In this document: positions 14,575 through 20,734 of the stretch, piece after piece
Position numbering within the stretch: the first letter of the stretch is position 1
How the letters are laid out: every line of letters begins with the position of its first letter
Assembly (NCBI GenBank): GCA_910584545.1
Contig: CAJUBC010000043.1
Location: forward strand, 1 to 20,734
DNA length: 20,734 nt
Direction of reading: 5' to 3'
DNA from: an uncultured Muribaculaceae bacterium
GTDB taxonomy: Bacteria > Bacteroidota > Bacteroidia > Bacteroidales > Muribaculaceae
Made by a program: the position numbers and the translations under genes
The notes under the pieces: generated by a model
Told to the model about the DNA's origin: nothing
The model's database searches: none
The model's input: only the letters and a program-made list of their open reading frames with translations

Positions 14575-15309
14575 TTACACGAAGTCCTTTTTGGAAAAAA
14601 TGCTTTTGAGTCGGAGGGAGATCACTCCGAACACAGCTTCGCCGAATATGCTTGAATTCATTTTGGAGGTGCCGAGCTGTCGGTTCACAAAAATAATCGG
14701 CACTTCCACTATCTTGAACTTCTTGAACCAGCTCTTGAACTTCATCTCAATCTGGAATGCATATCCCTTGAATTGGATTTTATCGAGGTTCAGGGAGCGG
14801 AGTACCTCGGCGCGGTAGCAAACGAACCCTGCCGTGGAATCGCGCAGCGGCATGCGGGTGATTATCCTGACATACATCGACGCGAAGTATGACATGAGCA
14901 CGCGCTGCATGGGCCAGTTCACCACATTCACTCCCGATACATACCGTGAACCGATGGCAACGTCGGCACCGTTGTCACGACACTTGTGGTATAGATTCGG
15001 CAGGTCATTGGGATTGTGAGAGAAGTCTGCATCCATCTCGATCACATAATCATATCTACGCGACAATGCCCATTTGAATCCGTGGATATAAGCTGTGCCG
15101 AGTCCGAGTTTTCCCTGGCGTGTCTCCATATAGACACGCCCCGGATATTGTTCCATCTTGCTGCGGACTGCATCCTGAGTTCCGTCAGGCGAGGCATCGT
15201 CAATGACAAGTACGTCGAAACCATCTGGAAGTGCCATCACCGCATCGATGATGTTCCCAATATTCTCTATTTCGTTATATGTCGGAATTATGACCAGAGC
15301 GTCACTCAT
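14575..15309 (-). CDS. GT2 glycosyltransferase, polyprenol-phosphate mannosyltransferase (DPM1) type
   Basis: A 244-aa family 2 glycosyltransferase. The nucleotide-binding start ALVIIPTYNEIENI, VIDDASPDGT (about residues 35-44) and the metal-binding DAD (D93-D95) in VIEMDADFSH are clear, as is GYAFQIEMKFK further on. This arrangement, with no C-terminal membrane domain, matches dolichol/polyprenol-phosphate mannose synthases, which load a sugar from a nucleotide donor on a lipid phosphate at the inner face of the membrane. The sugar cannot be read from sequence. The start at 15309 follows the family; an in-frame ATG at 15369 lies upstream of the predicted transcription start. It has its own promoter at 15339-15370. 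Confidence 0.92.
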   Translation of the reverse strand: MSDALVIIPTYNEIENIGNIIDAVMALPDGFDVLVIDDASPDGTQDAVRSKMEQYPGRVYMETRQGKLGLGTAYIHGFKWALSRRYDYVIEMDADFSHNPNDLPNLYHKCRDNGADVAIGSRYVSGVNVVNWPMQRVLMSYFASMYVRIITRMPLRDSTAGFVCYRAEVLRSLNLDKIQFKGYAFQIEMKFKSWFKKFKIVEVPIIFVNRQLGTSKMNSSIFGEAVFGVISLRLKSIFSKKDFV

Positions 15310-15338
15310 TAGAACAATCTGTTTTTCGATTTTCTCCA

Positions 15339-15370
15339 CAAAAATAGTAAATTCAGTCCGTTCCGGCAAA
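15339..15370 (-). promoter_or_regulatory. Bacteroides-type promoter of the GT2 gene
   Basis: On the minus strand TTTG (15370-15367), 20 bp, then TATTTTTG (15346-15339). The predicted start of transcription near 15334 gives a leader of about 25 nt before the ATG at 15309 and excludes the in-frame ATG at 15369. Confidence 0.65.
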
Positions 15371-15436
15371 CATTCGAATCAAATCTTTCCTAAAACCTCA
15401 ACCCATCCGCCGTTTATGAAGATACAGTCGTAATCC

Positions 15437-16366
15437 CTAAACCTCGACAATCCTCTTTACGACGAAGCCGGCGGGATGATACGACATCTTGCTTCTGCGA
15501 AGATCCTCGCTCCCCATGTCCTCTTCTCTGTTAAGCCAGCGCACTTCCGGATACCTGCTCTTGACATCCTCCGCAAGAAATGATGCAAGTCCTTGATAAA
15601 TACCTCTGTATTCTATATCGCCTTTCTCCACATGGACAAGAAACGTATCGCCTGAGTGTTCTCCGAAAGTGAATCCGGCGACCCGACCACCAATTCGGAT
15701 CAATATTCCATGATATGGATATGAATCATAATCATGCAATGCATCGATTGTCTTCTCTCCTTCGTAATCAAGCAATTTATCGCCTGCGTGCGATTGACAG
15801 AACCTGCGGGTGAACGCCACGAGTTCTTGTATGTTTTCCGGCCCGATCATTTCGATCCGCCGGTCCTCAAAGTGCGAGACAAAGAAATTGTAGTGATTTC
15901 TTTTCTTTTCCATTTTCTTGCCCGGAAAACGGACAAATCTGTCGATGTCGTAGAGATACTCCTTCCAGTCGTCTATATAATGGAGCGGGTCGTATCCCCG
16001 GATTTCTTCCGGATTGCCAAAAACGGTTTCAGAAAGCAGCAGACTTCCTTTCACATCATTTCGCCGGCAATACTCTCGGATGAGGTCAATGCCCTCAGTC
16101 TCTCCGAGACATCCGATAGGACGGTAGAAGATGTCGCATCCGGAATCAGGAGATTTGCCTTTGAGAAAGAAAGTGTTGTTCAGGAAGCAACATTGATAGT
16201 CGAGATATTCCTTCCACATATATATTCCGGCCAATGAAAAGTCGCACGACCTCGAAGGGAACTTTTCGAAAAGTTTTGTTAGCAATGGTATCATTTCTCT
16301 GCTGCAAGGTTCGAAATGCAGAGTGTCGGTGCGTGTCAATACGGATAGATCGGTTTCCATAGTCAT
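15437..16366 (-). CDS. DUF2156 protein (phosphatidylglycerol lysyltransferase C-terminal-like)
   Basis: A 309-aa soluble protein of the DUF2156/COG4866 type, built of two GNAT-like folds (about residues 15-150 and 160-305). These domains are related to the aminoacyl-transfer domain of MprF and to FemX-like enzymes. Here there is no membrane-flippase part. Recognisable stretches are the FSLAGIYMWKEY segment near residues 43-54, RFPGKKMEKKRNHYNFF in the linker, and GDIEYRGIYQGL in the second fold. The substrate is unknown; membrane-lipid or peptide aminoacylation is only inference. ATGs at 16366 and 16360 are equally possible. No promoter matching the local consensus was found in the 176-bp gap upstream. 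Confidence 0.82.
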   Translation of the reverse strand: MTMETDLSVLTRTDTLHFEPCSREMIPLLTKLFEKFPSRSCDFSLAGIYMWKEYLDYQCCFLNNTFFLKGKSPDSGCDIFYRPIGCLGETEGIDLIREYCRRNDVKGSLLLSETVFGNPEEIRGYDPLHYIDDWKEYLYDIDRFVRFPGKKMEKKRNHYNFFVSHFEDRRIEMIGPENIQELVAFTRRFCQSHAGDKLLDYEGEKTIDALHDYDSYPYHGILIRIGGRVAGFTFGEHSGDTFLVHVEKGDIEYRGIYQGLASFLAEDVKSRYPEVRWLNREEDMGSEDLRRSKMSYHPAGFVVKRIVEV

Positions 16367-16441
16367 AGCTTATCCCGAATTGATATGGACGGGATTCTAC
16401 ATATAGAACCTCAACGAGGTAAAAAAGTTTTGAGAGAAACA

Positions 16442-16483
16442 GTGGAGGCTGCGCCAAAATCATGAATTTGACACAGCCTCCAC
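16442..16483 (-). terminator. Hairpin terminator after alaS
   Basis: A 16-bp inverted repeat (16442-16457 with 16468-16483) lies 60 bp past the alaS stop. Two positions that are C-A mismatches on the plus strand become G-U pairs in minus-strand RNA. That points to folding of the alaS transcript. A moderately T-rich stretch follows on the minus strand. It shares GAGGCTG-GC/TG-ACACAGCCTC sequence with the hairpin at 127-170. Confidence 0.75.
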
Positions 16484-16542
16484 ATCATTTTTAACTATAT
16501 GTTTTTAAACTGTCCCGAGTCGGGATTATTCGGGACTGCGCA

Positions 16543-19161
16543 TCACAGATTCAGGAGATCAATCATCTTATCTCGGGCGGCGAGAAGATTCGACACATCC
16601 TTTCCTCCCGCCTGGGCGAAGAAAGGCTGGCCGCCGCCACCGCCTTTGATCAGTTTCGCGGCCTCGCGGACAATGGCCGATGCATTGAGTCCCTGCGCCA
16701 CAAGGTCGTCGGTAAGCATCAGCGTCAGGAGCGGTTTGCCGTTATCTTCGGTAGCCGCTACAAAGGCCGTATGCTCCGGGCTCTGCTTGCGAATCTCGAA
16801 AGCAACGTTCTTGATGACTTCCGGGATTCTCGGACCTCCTGTGACGATGAGATTCACTCCATTAATCTGCCGTGAAGACGCCAAAGCCTCGGCTGCGAAG
16901 TTCTTTATGCGTTCCTTCATGAATTCCTCTACCTGCGACTTGAGAGCTGAATTCTCTCCCATGGCTTTCTGGATGGCACCCTTTACATCGCCGACATTGC
17001 CGAGGAGCTCACGGATATCCTGGAACGCATCCTGCAGCGAATCGAGAATCTTCTCCACTCCATAGCCGGATACAGCCTCGATGCGTCGGATACCTGCCGC
17101 GATCGAGCTTTCGCCGATGATCTTGACCATTCCGATATTACCGGTATTGCAAACGTGTGTGCCACCGCAGAGCTCTATGGACTCGCCGAATTTAACCACG
17201 CGGACCTTATCGCCATATTTCTCACCGAAGAGTGCCATGGCACCCAGTGCGCGGGCCTCGGCTATGGGCATCTCGCGGTGCTCCTCCAGAGGCATGGCCT
17301 TGCGGATGCGCTCGTTGACAATATGCTCTACCTTCCTGATTTCCTCCGGAGTGACCTTCTGGAAGTGGGAGAAATCAAACCTGAGGGCATCTGGCGATAC
17401 AAACGACCCCTTCTGCTCCACATGCGTGCCGAGCACCTCCCGCAGGGCCTCGTGGAGGAGGTGTGTGGCCGAATGATTGGCCGCGCTGCGGGCACGCTTC
17501 TCCTCGTTGATGTGGGCAGAGAATTTCTGAGCCGTATTGGCGGGTATCTTGTTGGAGAGGTGTACCGCCACATTGTTCTCTCTCTTCGTGTCGAAAATCT
17601 CGATGGTCTCGCCATCTTCGCCGGTCAGAGTACCGGAGTCGCCCACCTGTCCGCCCATCTCTGCGTAGAACGGTGTCTTGGCGAGCATTATCTGATAATA
17701 TTCCTTACCTTTCTGACGCACCTTGCGATAGCGGAGTATCGAGGTCTCGGCCACGGGACTGTCATAACCGACAAACTCCACATCGCCCTGAGTGACCTCC
17801 ACCCAGTCGGTAGCCTCGGTCGAGGCGGCGTTGCGGGCTCGCTGTTTCTGCTTTGCCATCTCGCGGTTGAATCCTTCCTTTTCCACACTCATGTCCTGCT
17901 CGCGCAGTATGAGCTCGGTGAGGTCGAGGGGGAATCCGTACGTGTCATAAAGCAGGAAGGCATCTTCTCCCGAAATCTCATTCTTACCTTGGGCGCGCTG
18001 CTCACGGATCTTGCCGTCGAGCATCTTGATACCGTTGTCGAGGGTTCGCAGGAAAGAATCCTCCTCTTCCTTGATGACTTTCTTGATCAGATCTTTCTGT
18101 GCGGGGAGTTCCGGGTATGCGGCACCCATTTGATCCACAAGAGTCTCTACAAGTTTGTACAGGAAGGCCTCACGCTGGCCGAGGAAGGTATAGACATACC
18201 TCACGGCGCGGCGAAGGATACGACGGATCACATATCCAGCCTTTGCGTTGGAGGGAAGCTGGGAGTCGGCTATGGAGAAGGAGATGGTGCGCACATGGTC
18301 GGCAACCACGCGCATCGCTATATTGGTTTTCTCATCCACGCCATATTTCTTACCCGAGAGCTCCCCAATCTTGTTGATCAGCGGAGTGAATACATCAGTA
18401 TCATAGTTCGAGGTCTTGCCTTCGAGGGCCATGCAGAGGCGCTCGAATCCCATACCGGTGTCGATCACCTTGGCTGGAAGGGGTTCCAGATGGCCATCGG
18501 CCTTTCTGTTGTACTGCATGAAAACCAGGTTCCAGATCTCGATCACCAGAGGATTATCCTTGTTTACGAGGGCGGCTCCGTCTACCTTGGCGCGTTCCTC
18601 GTCGGGGCGCAGGTCGATATGAATCTCGCTGCAGGGACCGCAGGGACCGGTCTCGCCCATCTCCCAGAAATTATCATGACGGTTGCCGTTGATGATATGT
18701 GATTCGGGAAGGTGACGCTCCCAGATACCCGCGGCCTCGTTGTCCCGCTCCAGTCCCTCGGGGGGATAGCCCTCGAAGACAGTTGCGTAAAGACGGTCAG
18801 GATTCAGTTTCAGCACGTCCACGAGATATTCCCACGCCCAGTCGATGGCCTCTTTCTTGAAGTAGTCTCCGAATGACCAGTTGCCGAGCATCTCGAACAT
18901 GGTGTGATGGTATGTGTCGCGTCCCACCTCCTCGAGGTCGTTATGCTTTCCCGACACGCGCAGACACTTCTGGCTGTCGGTCATTCGTCTGCATTCAGGC
19001 ACACGGTTGCCAAGGATGATGTCCTTGAACTGATTCATTCCGGCGTTGGTAAACATCAGCGTCGGGTCGTCCTTGAGAACCATCGGCGCGGAAGGCACTA
19101 TCTTATGGCCCTTGCTTGCGAAGAAGTTCTTGAACGACTCCCTAATTTCATTCGATGTCAT
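16543..19161 (-). CDS. alaS: Alanyl-tRNA synthetase
   Basis: An 872-aa class II synthetase that charges tRNA-Ala, with all domains present. The catalytic core is at about residues 1-250 (SKGHKIVPSAPMV, FTNAGMNQFKD, and GxGxERL-type motif GMGFERL), followed by the tRNA-binding helical domain. The editing domain carries the zinc and editing motifs HSATH (H563, H567) and CGGTH (C665, H669). The C-Ala domain ends in the glycine-rich KGGGGGQPFFAQAGG. The start at 19161 matches family N-termini (TSNEIRESFKNFF); an ATG 12 codons upstream (19197) is next to the predicted transcription start and less likely. The gene is monocistronic and divergent from the M23 gene. Confidence 0.98.
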   Translation of the reverse strand: MTSNEIRESFKNFFASKGHKIVPSAPMVLKDDPTLMFTNAGMNQFKDIILGNRVPECRRMTDSQKCLRVSGKHNDLEEVGRDTYHHTMFEMLGNWSFGDYFKKEAIDWAWEYLVDVLKLNPDRLYATVFEGYPPEGLERDNEAAGIWERHLPESHIINGNRHDNFWEMGETGPCGPCSEIHIDLRPDEERAKVDGAALVNKDNPLVIEIWNLVFMQYNRKADGHLEPLPAKVIDTGMGFERLCMALEGKTSNYDTDVFTPLINKIGELSGKKYGVDEKTNIAMRVVADHVRTISFSIADSQLPSNAKAGYVIRRILRRAVRYVYTFLGQREAFLYKLVETLVDQMGAAYPELPAQKDLIKKVIKEEEDSFLRTLDNGIKMLDGKIREQRAQGKNEISGEDAFLLYDTYGFPLDLTELILREQDMSVEKEGFNREMAKQKQRARNAASTEATDWVEVTQGDVEFVGYDSPVAETSILRYRKVRQKGKEYYQIMLAKTPFYAEMGGQVGDSGTLTGEDGETIEIFDTKRENNVAVHLSNKIPANTAQKFSAHINEEKRARSAANHSATHLLHEALREVLGTHVEQKGSFVSPDALRFDFSHFQKVTPEEIRKVEHIVNERIRKAMPLEEHREMPIAEARALGAMALFGEKYGDKVRVVKFGESIELCGGTHVCNTGNIGMVKIIGESSIAAGIRRIEAVSGYGVEKILDSLQDAFQDIRELLGNVGDVKGAIQKAMGENSALKSQVEEFMKERIKNFAAEALASSRQINGVNLIVTGGPRIPEVIKNVAFEIRKQSPEHTAFVAATEDNGKPLLTLMLTDDLVAQGLNASAIVREAAKLIKGGGGGQPFFAQAGGKDVSNLLAARDKMIDLLNL

Positions 19162-19198
19162 TATGGTATGATATGATTCTATATTCAATTTTTTCAAA

Positions 19199-19229
19199 TT
19201 GCAAAATTAGCGATTTTTTGCTATTTTTG
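19199..19229 (+). promoter_or_regulatory. Promoter of the M23-merR pair
   Basis: TTGC (19199-19202), 19 bp, then TATTTTTG (19222-19229). The -7 element is a perfect TAnnTTTG; the -33 is a partial match. Transcription should begin near 19234, giving a leader of about 29 nt. It overlaps the alaS promoter. Confidence 0.65.
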
Positions 19230-19233
19230 CAAA
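19202..19233 (-). promoter_or_regulatory. Promoter of alaS
   Basis: On the minus strand TTTG (19233-19230), 20 bp, then TAATTTTG (19209-19202). Transcription should begin near 19197, with a leader of about 36 nt before the ATG at 19161. Its elements are interleaved with those of the plus-strand promoter. Confidence 0.68.
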
Positions 19234-19262
19234 GATTTTGTAGTCAACGCGATGTTAGACCG

Positions 19263-20231
19263 ATGAAAAAGAACATCTATTACCGTTATAATCCTGATAC
19301 CGACAATTACGAGCGTATATTTCCTACGTTCAGGTCACGTATGGCCGGATTCGCGCGCCTGATGGTTTCATCGCTTGTAATGGCAACCTTGCTGCTATTT
19401 CTCGGCATGGTAATCTTCGAGGCTCCAACCGAGGAGAATCTACGCAAGGAGAACGCCATGCTGAAGAGCCGCTACAACATACTCAACCGTCGCCTTGACA
19501 ATTCTCTGCGGATTATGGCCGACATACAGAACCGTGACGACAATTACTATCGCGTCATGATGCAGATGGACCCCATGAGCCGGAGCCAGAGATACGCAGG
19601 TCTTGACAATGAAAAGCGTTACAAGGAACTGCAGCGCATGGACGACGGCGAAGTCGTGCAGCTCCTTTCGCAGCGTCTCGACCTCTTCGACCGTCAGCTC
19701 TACGCCCAGTCAATCTCCTTCGACCAGCTCCGCAATACGGCGGTGCGCCAGAAGGATAAGCTCGCGCATATTCCCTCCGTCATGCCTATCAATATCAAGG
19801 ATTTCACCATGTCGTCAGGCTACGGCGTACGGCGTGATCCTGTCTATGGAAGCACCAAGTTCCATGCCGGACTTGATTTCGCGGCGAAAACAGGTACTCC
19901 TGTATTCGCCACCGCCGACGGTACAGTCACGGTAGCGGACCGGAAGAGCGGTTACGGCAACTGCATCGACATTGACCACGGCTACAATTACCTGACCCGC
20001 TATGCTCATCTGAGCCGGATTGCAGTCCAGGGAGGACAGGATGTGAAACGTGGCGAGCTCATAGGTTATGTTGGCTCTACCGGTAAATCGACCGGTCCGC
20101 ATCTCCATTACGAGGTTCGTTTCAAGGATGAGCCGCAGAATCCTGTCAATTATTATTTCATGGACCTCACTCCCGACCAGTATGCCGATATGGTGCAGCT
20201 TGCTGAAAACGCCGGACACGTGATGGACTGA
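19263..20231 (+). CDS. Membrane-anchored M23 (LytM) peptidoglycan endopeptidase
   Basis: A 322-aa protein. A short cytoplasmic part rich in Tyr and Arg precedes one membrane segment (about residues 34-53). A periplasmic coiled coil follows (57-90 and again about 112-165), then an M23 domain (about 180-300). The zinc ligands H201 and D205 (HAGLDFAA) and H282 (GPHLHYE), and the catalytic H249 (YAHL) and H280, are all present, so it should be an active endopeptidase rather than a degenerate EnvC-like activator. The start at 19263 is downstream of the predicted promoter; the in-frame ATG at 19155 lies before it. This layout is common in Bacteroidetes cell-wall remodelling proteins. A MerR-type gene follows after 39 bp. 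Confidence 0.93.
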   Translation: MKKNIYYRYNPDTDNYERIFPTFRSRMAGFARLMVSSLVMATLLLFLGMVIFEAPTEENLRKENAMLKSRYNILNRRLDNSLRIMADIQNRDDNYYRVMMQMDPMSRSQRYAGLDNEKRYKELQRMDDGEVVQLLSQRLDLFDRQLYAQSISFDQLRNTAVRQKDKLAHIPSVMPINIKDFTMSSGYGVRRDPVYGSTKFHAGLDFAAKTGTPVFATADGTVTVADRKSGYGNCIDIDHGYNYLTRYAHLSRIAVQGGQDVKRGELIGYVGSTGKSTGPHLHYEVRFKDEPQNPVNYYFMDLTPDQYADMVQLAENAGHVMD

Positions 20232-20270
20232 TCCGGCCTACATTAATCCGGACAAAAAGGGGAAACAGCA

Positions 20271-20606
20271 ATGGAAGAATTCGACAAGAAATATTACAAA
20301 ATCAAGGACGTGGCTGAGATTCTCTCCGTCCCCCCAAGCACGCTTCGCTATTGGGAGTCGGAATTTCCGGAAATTTCGCCTCGACGCAGCGGCACCAACC
20401 GACGGTACTATACTCCCGATGACATACGCATACTGCGTATTGTACGCTATCTGCTTAAAGACAAGGGACTGAGGATGGATGCAGCCAAGCGGGAATTCGC
20501 CGCGAACCGCCGTAATCTGTCGCGACGTGTCGAGGCTATTGACCTCCTCGAGAAAACGCGAGGCGAGCTTGATGACATGCTTGCAGCCCTCAAACGCCGC
20601 AAATGA
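20271..20606 (+). CDS. Short MerR-type transcriptional regulator
   Basis: A 111-aa protein with a winged MerR helix-turn-helix at the N-terminus: KIKDVAEILSVPPSTLRYWE (residues 10-29) and the wing RRSGTNRRYYTPDD (38-51). A basic helix-rich end (about 52-110) could form the dimerisation coil. There is no C-terminal ligand domain and no metal-binding Cys pattern, so an effector is not evident. AAAAAGGGGAAACAGCA before the ATG holds a good ribosome binding site, one of the few strong ones in the window. It probably shares the transcript of the M23 gene. The remaining 20607-20734 holds no gene I can support, only AT-rich sequence and AATATTTG (20708-20715), one base off a -7 element. Confidence 0.92.
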   Translation: MEEFDKKYYKIKDVAEILSVPPSTLRYWESEFPEISPRRSGTNRRYYTPDDIRILRIVRYLLKDKGLRMDAAKREFAANRRNLSRRVEAIDLLEKTRGELDDMLAALKRRK

Positions 20607-20734
20607 CAACAGACCCCTTCCCACGAAACTCGAGAGAAAGGGCCTGATTATTATGATAACTCTAATTATTTCTTATGTCTTAACCTATAAAATCCCACAA
20701 AACGGCGTAATATTTGAGCGCTGAGATGATTTTT

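Noticed and set aside
16146..16463. A 105-codon minus-strand frame before the DUF2156 gene
   Set aside because: Most of it overlaps the DUF2156 start in another frame and it has no recognisable content or promoter.
17155..18702. A 515-codon open frame on the plus strand inside alaS
   Set aside because: It is exactly antisense to a well-conserved alaS and its translation shows no recognisable domain. GC-rich codon use in alaS explains the lack of stops.
20653..20724. A short plus-strand frame after the MerR gene (MITLIISYVLTYK...)
   Set aside because: Only about 23 codons from that ATG, with no ribosome binding site; too short and too AT-driven to support.
1..20734. CRISPR array, toxin-antitoxin pair, restriction or phage-defence genes
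   Set aside because: No spaced direct repeats, cas-like proteins or recognisable defence domains were found on either strand.

Overview
The window looks like chromosomal DNA of an anaerobic Bacteroidetes bacterium, most likely order Bacteroidales and perhaps near Muribaculaceae (the family is a guess). Several promoters fit the Bacteroides-type pattern TTTG-N19/20-TAnnTTTG rather than -35/-10 boxes. Few starts have a strong Shine-Dalgarno. A DUF4290 protein is present, a family I know only from Bacteroidetes. The core genes are moderately GC-rich. Nothing suggests a plasmid or prophage.

Layout. (1) 1-170: the 3' part of a tRNA-Arg(ACG) with a strong terminator, then a long hairpin that ends the leftward efflux operon. 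(2) 193-6915, minus strand: a tripartite RND efflux operon (adaptor lipoprotein, large AcrB-like pump, TolC-like lipoprotein) whose last gene is a divergent LpxA-like acyltransferase. (3) 7192-7407, minus: a small unrecognised protein with its own hairpin. (4) 7524-9822, plus: a COG2509-type FAD-dependent dehydrogenase followed after 1 bp by tsaB (tRNA t6A synthesis). (5) 9955-13514, plus: a close-packed housekeeping run of DUF4290 protein, murA, rimM, a small acidic protein and an OmpA-domain envelope protein. (6) 13533-14556: a REP/RAYT-like module, a minus-strand Y1 (HUH) transposase-family gene bracketed by two near-identical 23-nt palindromic repeats. (7) 14575-16366, minus: a dolichol-phosphate-mannose-synthase-like GT2 enzyme and a DUF2156 protein. 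(8) 16543-19161, minus: alaS, divergent from (9) 19263-20606, plus: an M23 (LytM) membrane peptidase and a short MerR-type regulator.

How the genes fit together. Much of the window serves the cell envelope: efflux and a lipid A-type acyltransferase, MurA, the OmpA-domain protein, the glycosyltransferase and the M23 peptidase. A second theme is translation: tRNA-Arg, TsaB, RimM and AlaRS. No gene-free stretch exceeds about 300 bp.

The least ordinary parts are: the REP-bracketed Y1 transposase with a DprA/LOG-like C-terminal domain; the LpxA paralogue in an efflux operon with changed active-site positions; the RND pump with an inserted membrane hairpin; MurA with Asp in place of the fosfomycin-target Cys; and the interleaved divergent promoters between alaS and the M23 gene. 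I found no clearly unprecedented multigene system. The REP/RAYT module is the best candidate for something undescribed.
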